A DNA stretch of 64,000 nucleotides from CBDBBY01 sp965203795 (GCA_965203795.1 OZ241915.1:992001-1056000), one strand, 5' to 3'; positions 8,582-18,050 are shown, counted from the stretch's first letter. The notes: generated by a model not told the origin, from the sequence alone. Made by a program: numbers and translations.

Positions 8582-9095
8582 AACGGTTTTTCGGCGTTCA
8601 AATTGATTGGGCGTTTGCGGCATTTTCTGAGTTCGCAGACGCGGGGAACTGATTTTGCGCGTCGGCGGTGTCTTGCCCGATTGGACGGCGCATCCAACCC
8701 CGAATGTGTCGGAACTCTATCACACGCTCCCCCAAACATCGAAAATCGCAGTGAGTGAACCACAGTACCGGCACCAAAGTCAATCTGGCCGAAACCATAG
8801 CGGCGACGTTCCCACGACGACCCGGAGGAAGCGATTCTGCCCTGCGGACCGCTCCGACATGATCGCCCGTTTCCGCGCGAGGCTGCCTGCGCTCCATTGT
8901 ATATCCGGCTCGCCGGTGGCGAGGTTCAGTATGCAAATTTCGTGTCCGACAACATCATCGTGCTGCTACTCCTCCCGCTTGGTTCCTCGAGCATCGGTTC
9001 ATATCCGTCTCATTCCGCGGCGCGGTTCGTTCCTGTGCCATTGACAACCGCATTGAATGTCATAGTGGTTCGCTCGGGTTTAGGTTGAGGATCCC
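8582..9095. other. Intergenic accessory sequence with a faint IS5-like trace
   Basis: No convincing gene. The minus strand carries LPPGRRGNVAA and, in the same reading, a GERVIEFRHIRGWMRR-like stretch. These vaguely resemble the N-terminal LLPGRxGD and RFRRW segments of IS5-family transposases, but too weakly to call a pseudogene. The right edge provides the GAGG ribosome site of the next gene. Confidence 0.3.
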
Positions 9096-10232
9096 GTGAA
9101 TCCATCCGCTCCGGCGCCGCGCCTCGAAATCGAGGGCCTGACCCGCAGATTCGACGACCGCGAGGTTGTGTCGGAAGTTTCCTTGGCCGTCGGGCCCGGT
9201 GGCCTGACTTGCCTTTTGGGGCCGTCCGGCTGCGGCAAATCAACGACGCTTCGCATGATCGCGGGGGTCGACCGCCCGGATGCCGGGCGGGTCCTCATCG
9301 ATGGTCGGGTCGTTTCGGACGGCCGCGTCCATGTTCCGCCGGAGCAGAGGTCCGTCGGGCTGCTGCTTCAGGACTTCGCGCTGTTTCCGCACCTGACCGC
9401 GCTGCAGAACGTGGCTTTCGGCCTTCGCGGCCGGAGGCAGGAGCAGCTCGCGAGGGCGTCGGACCTGCTTAGGAAGGTGAACCTTTCCGGATTCGAAAGG
9501 AGCTATCCGCACGAGCTTTCGGGTGGCGAGCAGCAAAGGGTGGCACTTGCGCGGGCGCTCGCGCCCAGCCCCCGGATCATGCTGCTGGACGAGCCATTCT
9601 CGAGTCTCGACCGGAGGCTGCGGGACGGCGTCCGCGACGAAACGCTAGCCATGCTCAAGGAAGAGAACACGTCCGTCCTGCTCGTCACCCATGACCCAGC
9701 CGAGGCTATGCGGATCGGCGGGGAGATCGCGCTGATGCGGGACGGCGCAATCGTTCAGGCCGGAGAGCCTTTCGACGTCTACACGAGGCCGGTCGACCGC
9801 GATTCCGCCGCGTTTTTCTCCGAGCTCAACATGATCCACTCGGTTGTGGAGGGCGAGGAGGCCGAGACCGCCTTCGGGCGGTTCCAGGCGCGCAGGCTCG
9901 CCGACGGGACGGACGTGGAAATCCTCATCCGCCCGCAGCACATCCGCATCGACTTCGACAGGAACGGAACGGCGCCGCATCCGACGATGATCGATGGCGT
10001 CCCGGCCCGCGGCGTTGTGCACCGCGCCCGGTTTCTGGGCGCGGCAAGTCTGGTCGAATTCAGGATGGAGCATGACCAGTCCATCATGAAGGCGGTCGTG
10101 CCGTCCGTGTTCCTTCCTCGGCAGGGCTCTCCGTTCTGGCTGAGCATCCGCCGGGACCGCAGCTACCTGTTTCCTTGCACGGTGCAGAGCGGGAAGCGCA
10201 TCCGAGCCGAAGCTGCGGAGGCCCAAGCTTGA
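9096..10232 (+). CDS. Orphan ABC transporter ATP-binding protein (PotA/FbpC-type)
   Basis: 378 aa, from GTG 9096 with GAGG eight nt upstream. Walker A GPSGCGKST, Q-loop LQDFALFPHL, signature LSGGEQQRV, Walker B MLLDEP and switch VTHDPAEAM are intact. The C-terminal 130 residues look like the TOBE region of iron(III)/polyamine/thiamine importers (LIRPQHIRID). No permease or binding protein is adjacent, so the substrate is unknown. It lies upstream of tatA across a 228-bp gap that carries a possible promoter, so it is probably a separate transcription unit. Confidence 0.85.
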   Translation: MNPSAPAPRLEIEGLTRRFDDREVVSEVSLAVGPGGLTCLLGPSGCGKSTTLRMIAGVDRPDAGRVLIDGRVVSDGRVHVPPEQRSVGLLLQDFALFPHLTALQNVAFGLRGRRQEQLARASDLLRKVNLSGFERSYPHELSGGEQQRVALARALAPSPRIMLLDEPFSSLDRRLRDGVRDETLAMLKEENTSVLLVTHDPAEAMRIGGEIALMRDGAIVQAGEPFDVYTRPVDRDSAAFFSELNMIHSVVEGEEAETAFGRFQARRLADGTDVEILIRPQHIRIDFDRNGTAPHPTMIDGVPARGVVHRARFLGAASLVEFRMEHDQSIMKAVVPSVFLPRQGSPFWLSIRRDRSYLFPCTVQSGKRIRAEAAEAQA

Positions 10233-10318
10233 CGCTTGAAGGATATTGAGTGCGCCGGTTCGGGCCCGAGGTTCCTGTCCGTCGCCTTGCGCTCCACCGT
10301 CCGGTTCGGCTGAATCTG

Positions 10319-10346
10319 TTGCAAATCCGTGCTATGCTGGTAGAAA
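10319..10346 (+). promoter_or_regulatory. Possible sigma-70 promoter of tatABC
   Basis: TTGCAA at 10319-10324 and TAGAAA at 10341-10346 are separated by 16 nt, about 115 nt upstream of the tatA start. Judged by eye only. Confidence 0.3.
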
Positions 10347-10460
10347 CCGGGGCGTCGATGGGGATTGGATGAGCGCGGACGAGGTCCGTGCCGCCTAGGA
10401 CAATCGATGGAATCCGGCCGTTCGCAGCGGCCGGACCGGCGAAGGAACGGGAGACTGCCA

Positions 10461-10676
10461 ATGCTGAACAACATCGGCCTGCCGGGGCTGCTACTGATCG
10501 TCGTAGTGGTGCTCGTGCTGTTCGGTCGGGGAAAGATCGCGTCCCTGATGGGCGAAATGGGCAAGGGAATTACCGCGTTCAAGAGGGGCGTGTCCGACGG
10601 CAAGAAGGAGATCGAGGCCGCGGACGCGGAATCGAGTCTGGAGGAAAGCCCGGAAGGGAAGAAGACGGCTTCCTGA
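10461..10676 (+). CDS. tatA: Sec-independent translocase protein TatA
   Basis: 71 aa from ATG 10461, preceded by GGGAG; longer in-frame starts upstream lack a membrane protein's character. One N-terminal membrane helix (about 7-21) is followed by the FGRGKI hinge, an amphipathic helix (MGEMGKGITAFKRGV) and a short acidic tail. TatA oligomerises to form the pore for folded, twin-arginine-signal proteins. Order is tatA, 16 nt, tatB, 4-nt overlap, tatC: a normal operon. A likely local client is the Tat-signal superoxide dismutase at 22465. Confidence 0.95.
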   Translation: MLNNIGLPGLLLIVVVVLVLFGRGKIASLMGEMGKGITAFKRGVSDGKKEIEAADAESSLEESPEGKKTAS

Positions 10677-10692
10677 CTGAGTTGCCGATCGC

Positions 10693-11226
10693 ATGTTCGA
10701 CATCGCATGGACGGAGCTGCTCCTGATAGGAGTCGTGGCCCTCATTGTCGTCGGGCCGAAAGATCTGCCGGGAATGTTCAGGGCACTCGGCCGCTTCACG
10801 GCGAAGATGCGCAACCTCGCGCGCGAATTCCAGCGAGCGATGAACAAGGCTGCGGACGAAGCGGGCATGTCGGACGTGGCCTCCGACCTGAAATCGATCA
10901 AATCAGCCAAGAATCTGGGCTTGGACGCCGTTCAGGACGCGGCGGACCGGTTCAAGGGCGGCTGGAAGACCGGGCTGGCGGAATCCGAACAGGACCGCAA
11001 GCAGGGCGCAAAGGCTGCAACCAACGGCTCGAAACCCGCTGCAGCCGATGGGCAGCCGCAGGATTCCGCGCCGGTCCCGAATTCGGGCGAAGGCGCGGGC
11101 GGGAATGCCCGAGCCGAAGCGCCGGAAGGCGGCCCGGGCGCCAACGCTGAGAAGAGCCCCGCGCCCTCGGGCGCGGCGGGCAAGACCAAGGCGAAGGAAG
11201 CGGCGGCCGCGCAATCCGAAGCATGA
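10693..11226 (+). CDS. tatB: Sec-independent translocase protein TatB
   Basis: 177 aa. N-terminal membrane helix (about 4-21) with the conserved Glu (WTELLLIGVVALIVVGPKDLP), then an amphipathic helix and a long Ala/Pro/Gly/Lys-rich C-terminal tail from about 105. TatB with TatC forms the receptor for twin-arginine signal peptides. The low-complexity tail is longer than in E. coli but usual for alphaproteobacterial TatB. Its TGA overlaps the tatC ATG (ATGA at 11223). Confidence 0.95.
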   Translation: MFDIAWTELLLIGVVALIVVGPKDLPGMFRALGRFTAKMRNLAREFQRAMNKAADEAGMSDVASDLKSIKSAKNLGLDAVQDAADRFKGGWKTGLAESEQDRKQGAKAATNGSKPAAADGQPQDSAPVPNSGEGAGGNARAEAPEGGPGANAEKSPAPSGAAGKTKAKEAAAAQSEA

Positions 11227-12107
11227 AGGACGACAACGACGAAGAGGAGATCGAAGACTCCAAAGCGCCGCTCATTGAGCACCTCGCCGAGCTTCGCAAG
11301 CGCTTGATACGGTCGGTTCTGGCGTTCGCGGTCGGAATGGTCATCTGCTTCACCGTCTGGAATCCGATATTCGATTTCCTGACGAGGCCCATCTGCGACG
11401 CTTTGAGCAGCCGGAGCCAGGAATGCGCCTTGATCCTGATTAAGCTTCAGGAAGGCTTTTTCGTTGCGATCAGCATTTCATTGATGGGCGGCTTCGTGCT
11501 CGCTTTCCCGGTGATCGGATACCAGCTCTGGCGGTTCGTCGCGCCGGGACTCTACCGGACCGAGAAGAGCGCGTTCCTTCCGTTCCTGATCGCATCGCCG
11601 TTCATGTTCCTCCTCGGCGCGGCGTTCGCGTTCTACATCGTCATTCCGCTCGCGTTCGACTTCTTCCTAGGGTTCCAGCAGCAGGGCGAAATCCTTGATC
11701 TTGTCGACCCGGAGACCGAAGGTCCTCTGGCCGAGGCGGGCATCACATTTCAAGGCTCCGTTGCCGAATACCTTGCGCTCACGATCAAGTTCATCCTCGC
11801 GTTCGGAATCTGCTTCCAGCTTCCGGTTCTTCTGACACTCATGGGCAAGGCCGGACTGGTTTCCGCCCAAGGGCTCGGAACCGTCAGAAAATACGCGGTC
11901 GTGGGTATACTGGTCGTGGCTGCGCTCGTGACGCCGCCCGACGTCATCACTCAGGTCATTCTTTTTGTCGTCGTTTACGGCCTCTACGAAATATCGATTC
12001 TGCTCGTCCGCCGCGTCGAGAAGAAGCGGAACAAGGAGCTCGCCGAGCAGGGGCTGCTTTTCGACGACGATACCGATCTTGCCGGCGGCGCTACCGGCTC
12101 CAAATAG
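11223..12107 (+). CDS. tatC: Sec-independent translocase protein TatC
   Basis: 294 aa with about six membrane helices. The conserved N-terminal region (PLIEHLAELRKRLIRS) and periplasmic/cytoplasmic loops of TatC are clear, including SFMSLMG-like ISLMGGF and FRKYAVVGI-like VRKYAVVGI. TatC recognises the twin-arginine motif. Its start is coupled to tatB by a 4-nt overlap. The C-terminal tail after the last helix is charged and cytoplasmic. Confidence 0.96.
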   Translation: MKDDNDEEEIEDSKAPLIEHLAELRKRLIRSVLAFAVGMVICFTVWNPIFDFLTRPICDALSSRSQECALILIKLQEGFFVAISISLMGGFVLAFPVIGYQLWRFVAPGLYRTEKSAFLPFLIASPFMFLLGAAFAFYIVIPLAFDFFLGFQQQGEILDLVDPETEGPLAEAGITFQGSVAEYLALTIKFILAFGICFQLPVLLTLMGKAGLVSAQGLGTVRKYAVVGILVVAALVTPPDVITQVILFVVVYGLYEISILLVRRVEKKRNKELAEQGLLFDDDTDLAGGATGSK

Positions 12108-12147
12108 GGCTGGCGGTTGAGCGGCGAAGCCCCGGGCAGGGTGCCGA

Positions 12148-13017
12148 ATGGCTGATGACTTGGATTTGAGCCGGATAGCGGATGCGCTTGAACGCCTGAG
12201 CCCGCCGCCAGCCGCCGCGCCGGATTTCGGTTCCGCGGACGCTTTCGTGTGGCGCGTGTCCCCGGATCGTCTGGACCCGGTCGGCAACGTGAACCGGGTC
12301 GGCCTGCAGCTGCTCATCGGCATCGAGCGCGCGAAGCGGATACTGCTGGAAAACACCGTGAACTTCGCAGGGGGGCTTCCCGCCAACAACGCCCTGCTTT
12401 GGGGCGCGCGGGGCATGGGCAAGTCGTCGCTGGTCAAGGCGGTCCATGCGGAGGTCGTCGCGCAGCGCGGCGCGCTGAAGCTCGTGGAGGTGCTGCGGGA
12501 GGATTTGGCATCGCTGGGACGCCTGCTGGGGCTATTGAAGGGGCAGGAGGAACGCTTCGTCCTGTTCTGCGACGATTTGTCGTTTTCGCATGACGAGCAG
12601 CACTACAAATCGCTCAAGGCCGTTCTCGACGGCGGCGTCGAGGGCCGTCCCCCGAACGTCGTGTTCTACGCGACGTCGAACCGCCGCCACTTGATGCCCC
12701 GCGACATGATCGAAAACGAGCGATCAACCGCGATCAGCCCGTCGGAGGCGGTCGACGAGAAGGTTTCCCTATCCGACCGCTTCGGGATCTGGCTGGGGTT
12801 CCATCCGTGCAGCCAGGACGAATTCCTGGAGATGGTGGAGCGTTACTGCCGCCATTTCGGGGTACCCGCGGACAAGAGCGAATTGGCCGCCGGCGCCGTG
12901 CAATGGCAGCAGATCCGGGGCGCCCGTTCGGGCCGTGTTGCGTGGCAGTATTTCATCGACCTGGCCGGCAGGTACGGAATCCGGGTGGAGCCGGGCCTGG
13001 ATCCGGGATCCAAATAG
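12148..13017 (+). CDS. DUF815-family AAA+ ATPase
   Basis: 289 aa. Walker A is GARGMGKSSL (about 95-104), Walker B-like FVLFCDDLSF, and an Arg-rich sensor region follows (TSNRRHLMPRDM). This matches the DUF815 family of ATP-binding proteins, common beside tat or yajC/sec genes in alphaproteobacteria, whose biochemical role is not established. It starts 40 nt after tatC and probably belongs to the same transcript. Intact in length. Confidence 0.88.
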   Translation: MADDLDLSRIADALERLSPPPAAAPDFGSADAFVWRVSPDRLDPVGNVNRVGLQLLIGIERAKRILLENTVNFAGGLPANNALLWGARGMGKSSLVKAVHAEVVAQRGALKLVEVLREDLASLGRLLGLLKGQEERFVLFCDDLSFSHDEQHYKSLKAVLDGGVEGRPPNVVFYATSNRRHLMPRDMIENERSTAISPSEAVDEKVSLSDRFGIWLGFHPCSQDEFLEMVERYCRHFGVPADKSELAAGAVQWQQIRGARSGRVAWQYFIDLAGRYGIRVEPGLDPGSK

Positions 13018-13039
13018 CGGTTCGAAGTCCGAGGCGGCG

Positions 13040-13813
13040 TCAACCCCTTCCGATGAACGGCATTTTTGTCGCCATGATGGTCATGAACTGGATGTTCACG
13101 TTCAGCGGAAGGTCGGCGATGTAGGAAATCGCGTCGCCGACCCTGGCGACGTCGAACACTGGTTCCGGACGGATGTCGCCGGACGCCTGGGGTAGGCCTG
13201 TCCGGGATTTCTTCGTCATGTCCGTGTCGGCATTGCCGATGTCGATCTGGCTGCAGGCGATGTCGTGCTTGCGGCCGTCCAGCGAAATGCTTTTCGTCAG
13301 CCCGCTGATCGCGTGCTTCGTGGCGGTGTAGGCCGCGGAATTCGGGCGCGGCGCGTAGGCGGACACCGAGCCGTTGTTGATGATCCTGCCGCCGCGCGGG
13401 TCCTGCCGCTTCATGATCCGCATGGCTTGGCGGCAGCAAAGGAAGACCCCGGTCAGGTTCGTTCCGACGCACTGGTCCCATTCCTCGACGGGAAGGTCAT
13501 CCAGCGGAACGGGCGAGGTTCCGGTCCCCGCGTTGTTGAAGAGCACGTCAAGGCGGCCGAATTCGGAATGGGCCGCTTCGAACAGCCGCTCAACATCGTC
13601 CGGCTTGGACACGTCCGCGGCACGCGTCAATGTCCGCTGCCCGCCATCGCCATCGAGCCCGTGTGCGGTCTCTTCCAGCCGACCGGCGTTTCGGCCCGTG
13701 AGCACCAGGCTGAAGCCCTCCCGGTTCAGGGCCGCTGCCGCGGCCCTTCCAATTCCCGACCCTGCGCCGGTGATGAGGGCGGTCTTCGCTTTTGTCTGGG
13801 CGGTCGAAGGCAT
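13040..13813 (-). CDS. Short-chain dehydrogenase/reductase
   Basis: 257 aa NAD(P)-dependent oxidoreductase of unknown substrate. Cofactor motif TGAGSGIGR near the N-terminus, NNAG at about 92-95, catalytic Ser (NNGSVSAYAPRP) and YTATK with the Tyr/Lys pair. It lies tail-to-tail with the DUF815 gene and 114 nt downstream of the M23 peptidase start on the other side, so its linkage to the pcm/surE operon is uncertain. The C-terminal region is less standard, so substrate cannot be inferred. Confidence 0.85.
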   Translation of the reverse strand: MPSTAQTKAKTALITGAGSGIGRAAAAALNREGFSLVLTGRNAGRLEETAHGLDGDGGQRTLTRAADVSKPDDVERLFEAAHSEFGRLDVLFNNAGTGTSPVPLDDLPVEEWDQCVGTNLTGVFLCCRQAMRIMKRQDPRGGRIINNGSVSAYAPRPNSAAYTATKHAISGLTKSISLDGRKHDIACSQIDIGNADTDMTKKSRTGLPQASGDIRPEPVFDVARVGDAISYIADLPLNVNIQFMTIMATKMPFIGRG

Positions 13814-13927
13814 TCGGATTTCCTTGCCATTCAGTTCATTGAGCGATCCGAAAGCGGATCAGGCGGACCGCCGCCCGGCGCGCTCCGTTCGCTTCGCAGC
13901 TTGCCGACGGAGTCGGATGCGATTTGG

Positions 13928-15199
13928 CTACGCCGCATCGCCCCGCAAATAGGGCACGGGATCAGTGCTTTGCGTGCCGATCCTGATCTCGAAATGGAGG
14001 AACTCGTTGTCGCCGCCCGCAACGCTTCCGATGATCTGCCCCTGGGCGACCCGCTGGTCCTTTTCAACAGCCACGTCCTTGAGGTTCGTGTAGACCGTAT
14101 GGAAGTCCTCCTTGTGGCGGATGAGCACGATCGTGGTTCCGTTGGTCCGCGGCGAAACAATGGCCACGGTGCCGTCGCCCGACGCGGCGACCGGCGTTCC
14201 TTCCGGCGCGAAGATGTTGATGCCCTCGTTTCCGCCAGGCTGGCCCGAGTAGCCGAGAATGATCTCGCCTTGGACCGGCATGATGAAGTCGCGCTCCGCC
14301 TGCACTTCGCCGATGCCGGGCACCGGCTCCGACGAAGCGGTTGCGGCCGGTTCGGGATCGGTCGTCGCTGGTGCTTCCCGGACTGCGGCAGGGTCCTGGC
14401 CCGCCGCGGCGGAATCCAGTGCTGTTTCCGCGGAAGCGACTGCTTCGGGACCTGAATCGGTTTCGATGGTGACCTGAGGGACCAGCAGGCGCTGGTTCAG
14501 CCGCACCGGATACTCCGGCGGCGTCAGCGAGTTCCAGTTGGCCAGCACTTGAACGGAAATCCCGTACGCGTCGGCGATGCTGAAGGCGGTCTCGCCGGGG
14601 CGGACGATATGGACGACTTCGCTGGTTCGCGGAAGCCCTGCCGGCTCCGTCGTCGGCTCCTCTTGTGCCTCGGCGCCTCCGATCGCCAGCGCGGCGATCT
14701 CGGAGATCCTGTCCGGAGCGGGCGCTGCCTCGACCGCGCGTTCCTGATCGGCCAAGGGCGAAGATTCGAACGGCAATTCCCTGACCGTTTCGGTCGCGCC
14801 GGCGAAGGGCGGCTCCCGCGCCGCGTCGCCGGGGCGCGCGCTGGACGGCAGCTCCACGATCCTTCCCGCTTGGAGATTGACCCGGAGCGGAAGCCTGTTG
14901 ACCTCCGCGAGCGCGGCAGGCTCGGTTCCGTAGCGCGCCGCCAGCGATTCCACGGTGTCTCCGGGGCGCGCCTCCACGTACCGCCGCCCGTTAACGTCCC
15001 TGATTCCGAAATCGTCCGCGGGCACGTCGGCCGTCAGCGACGGATCGACGGCGCCCGAATCCGAGGTGATGCCCTCTCCGCGAAGATCCACGCCCGCGCA
15101 AGCCGCCAGCAAGACGGCAGCGCAGGCGGAGAGCCCGAACAGGCGGAGCCGCGCCGACGCGCGCTCCGGAGTTTTTGAACCGGTCTCCCTGCTAGTCAT
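13928..15199 (-). CDS. Lipoprotein with LysM domains and M23 peptidase domain (NlpD/EnvC-like)
   Basis: 423 aa from ATG 15199, which has GGAAGGA upstream and overlaps the pcm stop by 8 nt. A lipoprotein signal ends at LLAAC (about Cys33). Two LysM-like domains follow (VEARPGDTVESLAARYGT, about 75-120, and VHIVRPGETAFSIADAYGI, about 195-240), then a Pro/Ala-rich linker and a C-terminal M23 fold (QGEIILGYSGQPGGNEGINI; HFEIRIG). The metal-binding HxxxD of active lysostaphin-type enzymes is replaced by NEGIN, so it is probably a non-catalytic amidase activator like NlpD/EnvC. Confidence 0.88.
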   Translation of the reverse strand: MTSRETGSKTPERASARLRLFGLSACAAVLLAACAGVDLRGEGITSDSGAVDPSLTADVPADDFGIRDVNGRRYVEARPGDTVESLAARYGTEPAALAEVNRLPLRVNLQAGRIVELPSSARPGDAAREPPFAGATETVRELPFESSPLADQERAVEAAPAPDRISEIAALAIGGAEAQEEPTTEPAGLPRTSEVVHIVRPGETAFSIADAYGISVQVLANWNSLTPPEYPVRLNQRLLVPQVTIETDSGPEAVASAETALDSAAAGQDPAAVREAPATTDPEPAATASSEPVPGIGEVQAERDFIMPVQGEIILGYSGQPGGNEGINIFAPEGTPVAASGDGTVAIVSPRTNGTTIVLIRHKEDFHTVYTNLKDVAVEKDQRVAQGQIIGSVAGGDNEFLHFEIRIGTQSTDPVPYLRGDAA

Positions 15200-15836
15200 C
15201 GGCAATTCCTTCCACGATGGGGACGAACCTGACGCCGCAAAGCTCGGAATAATCGAATCTGTTTCCGCTTCGCCGCGCCTTCACGAGCTGCTGGCTCCAA
15301 TCGGACCGGCCTACGGGCAGGACCATGATCCCACCGTCCTTGAGCTGATCCAGAAGCAGTGGCGGCGGATCGTCCGCCGCCGCCGTCACGATAATCCGAT
15401 CGAACGGGGCGGCCTCAGGCAGCCCCTTCGATCCGTCGCCAACCGTGACCGTGACGTTTTCGCATTTGTACTTGCCGTAGATGACCGCCCGGGCTGACTC
15501 GGCGAGCTTGCGATGCCTCTCGACACTGTAAACCCGCTTCGCAAGCAGCGAAAGGGTGACGGACTGGTAGCCTGATCCCGTTCCGATTTCCAAGACCCTG
15601 TGGTTCGGCTGGACCTCGAGTTCCTGCGTCATCAATCCGACGATCGCCGGCTGGCTGATTGTCTGGCCGCATGCGATGGGAAGCGGAATGTCCTCGTAGG
15701 CCCGCGCCGCGAACGGACCCGAAACGAAGTCCGCCCTGTCAAGTTTCGCCATCGCGGCAAGCACGCCGTCGTCGTCGACGCCCGAGTTCCGGACGGTCTC
15801 GACAAGCGCGGCCGTCGCGTCCTTGCTGCCCATCAT
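15192..15836 (-). CDS. pcm: Protein-L-isoaspartate O-methyltransferase
   Basis: 214 aa. Repairs isoaspartyl damage in proteins by SAM-dependent methylation. The post-motif region (ACGQTISQPAIVGLMTQEL) and SAM-binding motif VLEIGTGSGYQS are diagnostic, with YSVERHRKLAESA after them. Its ATG overlaps the surE stop by 4 nt, and its stop overlaps the M23 lipoprotein start: the classic surE-pcm-nlpD order. Confidence 0.95.
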   Translation of the reverse strand: MMGSKDATAALVETVRNSGVDDDGVLAAMAKLDRADFVSGPFAARAYEDIPLPIACGQTISQPAIVGLMTQELEVQPNHRVLEIGTGSGYQSVTLSLLAKRVYSVERHRKLAESARAVIYGKYKCENVTVTVGDGSKGLPEAAPFDRIIVTAAADDPPPLLLDQLKDGGIMVLPVGRSDWSQQLVKARRSGNRFDYSELCGVRFVPIVEGIADD

Positions 15837-16618
15837 TGAATCCGCATTTCAAGTTCCGGCATCGCCGCGCGCGCCGTCAGGTCCGCGCGCATGGGCGTGA
15901 CGGAAATGTAGCCTTCGTGGTTCGCATGCACGTCGGTGCCGGGCTTCGCGCTGTTCGCCTGGGACCCGCCCCGTATCCAAAGGAAGTCGCGCCCGTTCGG
16001 CGCGCGCTGCGGCGTCGCCGAGAATTTGCATCCCGTACGGAAGCCTTGCGAAACCACCCGGACGCCAGCGACATCGTCGGCGGCGCAGGGCGGAAAGTTA
16101 ACGTTGAAGAACAGCCTGTAATCCTCCTCGTCCCAAGGCGCGCGCTCCAGCAGCGATTTCACGACCCGGCCGGAATGCTTCCGCGCGGCCTCGAATTCGT
16201 CCGGCAGGTTCCGGTTCGCGTCGCCCATGTACTGCGAGAGCGCAATGGCCTTGACGCCTTGCAGCGCCGCTTCCATCGCCGCGCCGACAGTCCCGGAATA
16301 GAGAACGTTCTCGCCCGAATTGTTTCCTCTGTTGATTCCCGAAAGAACCACATCGGGCCGCGCGCCGCCAATGATGTTGCCAAGGCCCGCGAGCACGCAG
16401 TCCGCGGGCGTTCCGTGAACGTGGAATCTCTTCGGGCCGATCTCTTCGAACATGAACGGCGACAAATAGGAAACGCAATGGCCCGTTCCCGACTGCTCGA
16501 TTGCCGGGGCGATGGTCCAGACATCGCCGTCCGGCCCGGCAAGCTCGGCGGCGATATCGCATAGCGCGGCCAGACCGGGGGCGTTGATGCCGTCATCGTT
16601 CGTAACGAGTATGCGCAT
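15833..16618 (-). CDS. surE: 5'/3'-nucleotidase SurE
   Basis: 261 aa survival protein with nucleotide phosphatase activity. It starts MRILVTNDDGINAPG, the metal-binding DD motif, followed by QSGTGHCVS and VVLSGINRGNNSGENVLYSGTVGAAMEA, all SurE signatures. It begins 94 nt after the serS stop and is translationally coupled to pcm. Confidence 0.96.
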   Translation of the reverse strand: MRILVTNDDGINAPGLAALCDIAAELAGPDGDVWTIAPAIEQSGTGHCVSYLSPFMFEEIGPKRFHVHGTPADCVLAGLGNIIGGARPDVVLSGINRGNNSGENVLYSGTVGAAMEAALQGVKAIALSQYMGDANRNLPDEFEAARKHSGRVVKSLLERAPWDEEDYRLFFNVNFPPCAADDVAGVRVVSQGFRTGCKFSATPQRAPNGRDFLWIRGGSQANSAKPGTDVHANHEGYISVTPMRADLTARAAMPELEMRIQ

Positions 16619-16712
16619 TCCTAACGGTTTCCGTTGCTCCCGGCTGCGAACCGCCCGCCTTCAGCGCGCCCTTCCGCCGGGTATGGCGGGCCGAGCGGGA
16701 AACGGCACTCGG

Positions 16713-18050
16713 TCAAACCAGCTCTCCGTCGGGCGAAAGGCGCGTTCTGCCGCCCAAATACGGGCCAAGCGGGCCGGCAGGAAGATCCACGCCGCCGTCC
16801 TCCCGCTGCCCGTTCTCAAGCACCGCGATAAGCGATCTGCCGACCGCAAGCCCGGATCCGTTCAGCGTATGCACGAATTCCGTAGGCTGTTCGGGGGCAG
16901 GGCGGAACCGCGCGTTCATGCGGCGGGCCTGGAAATCGAGGCAGTTAGAGACGGAGCTGATCTCCCGGAATTTCCCTTGGCCGGGAAGCCAGACCTCGAT
17001 GTCGTAGGTCTTCGCCGCGCTGAATCCCATGTCGCCGGCGCAAAGGACGACGGTCCGGTAGTGCAGGCCGAGCGCTTCAAGAACCTCCTCCGCGCACCGC
17101 GTCATCCGTTCGTGCTCTTCGGCGCTCTCGCCGGGCTCGGTGACGGAGACCATTTCCACTTTTTCGAACTGGTGCTGGCGCAGCATCCCGGCCGTGTCCT
17201 TCCCCGCGGACCCGGCTTCCGATCTGAAGCACTGGGTATGCGCGACGTACCGGCGCGGCAGATAGTCCCGTTCGACGATCCTGTCGCGGACGATGTTGGC
17301 GAGGGGCACCTCCGAGGTCGGGATAAGCCAGCGGCCGTCGGTTGTTTGGTAGGAATCCTCGGCGAATTTGGGAAGCTGGCCGGCGCCGACCATCATGTCC
17401 TCCCTGACCAGAGCGGGCGTCCAGACTTCCGTAAGCCCGTTCCCGCCGACATGGCGGTCGATCATGAACTGCGCAAGGGCGCGGTGTATCCGGGCGACCG
17501 CCCCCGACATCAGCACGAATCTGGATCCGGACAGGGCCGCGGCGGTTTCGAAGTCCATCCCGCCCCGGACGCCCGGGATCTCGAAATGCTCCAGCGGCTC
17601 GAACGCGAATTCCGGCGGGCTTCCCCATCGCCGGAGCTCGACGTTGTCCGTCTCGTCCGACCCGTCCGGGACGTCCGGCGCGGGCGAATTCGGGATAGTC
17701 AGCATGAGGTCATGCAGGCGCCGCCTTTCCTCGTCTGCGCTTTCTTTAAAGTTACGCAAGCGGCGCTTAATTTCGGAATTTTGGCTTTGCTCCCGTTTGA
17801 ATTCGTTCATCAGCCGTTTGCATTCGTCTGTATTGCCCGCGGCCTCGGCAACTTCGATACCCTTCCGGATTGCTGCAATCTGCATGGAAGTCGCGTTCCG
17901 CTCCCCGCCGGCGGCTTGGGTCTTCCGGATTAGATCCCGCCACTTGGCGTCAATCTCAAGCACCTCGTTCGACATCGGCTCGAGCCCGCGACGCGCAAGG
18001 CATCGGTCCAAGCCTTCCGGATCCTCCCTGATTTTGCGGATGTCATGCAT
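16713..18050 (-). CDS. serS: Seryl-tRNA synthetase
   Basis: 445 aa from ATG 18050 (MHDIRKIREDPEGLDRCLARRG), the usual SerRS start; a longer open frame upstream is not coding. The N-terminal long coiled-coil arm (about 30-110) that grips tRNA-Ser is present, then the class II catalytic core: motif 2 in FRSEAGSAGKDTAGMLRQHQFEKVEMV and motif 3 in LNGSGLAVGRSLIAVLENGQ. It heads the serS-surE-pcm-M23 run and is divergent from yajC across about 217 nt. Confidence 0.96.
   Translation of the reverse strand: MHDIRKIREDPEGLDRCLARRGLEPMSNEVLEIDAKWRDLIRKTQAAGGERNATSMQIAAIRKGIEVAEAAGNTDECKRLMNEFKREQSQNSEIKRRLRNFKESADEERRRLHDLMLTIPNSPAPDVPDGSDETDNVELRRWGSPPEFAFEPLEHFEIPGVRGGMDFETAAALSGSRFVLMSGAVARIHRALAQFMIDRHVGGNGLTEVWTPALVREDMMVGAGQLPKFAEDSYQTTDGRWLIPTSEVPLANIVRDRIVERDYLPRRYVAHTQCFRSEAGSAGKDTAGMLRQHQFEKVEMVSVTEPGESAEEHERMTRCAEEVLEALGLHYRTVVLCAGDMGFSAAKTYDIEVWLPGQGKFREISSVSNCLDFQARRMNARFRPAPEQPTEFVHTLNGSGLAVGRSLIAVLENGQREDGGVDLPAGPLGPYLGGRTRLSPDGELV

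Noticed and set aside
8598..8936. IS5-family transposase pseudogene
   Set aside because: Only two short, weak similarities in a Arg-rich frame; not enough to call.
13928..15199. Active M23 zinc metallopeptidase
   Set aside because: The expected HxxxD metal motif reads NEGIN, so a non-catalytic NlpD/EnvC-like role is more likely.
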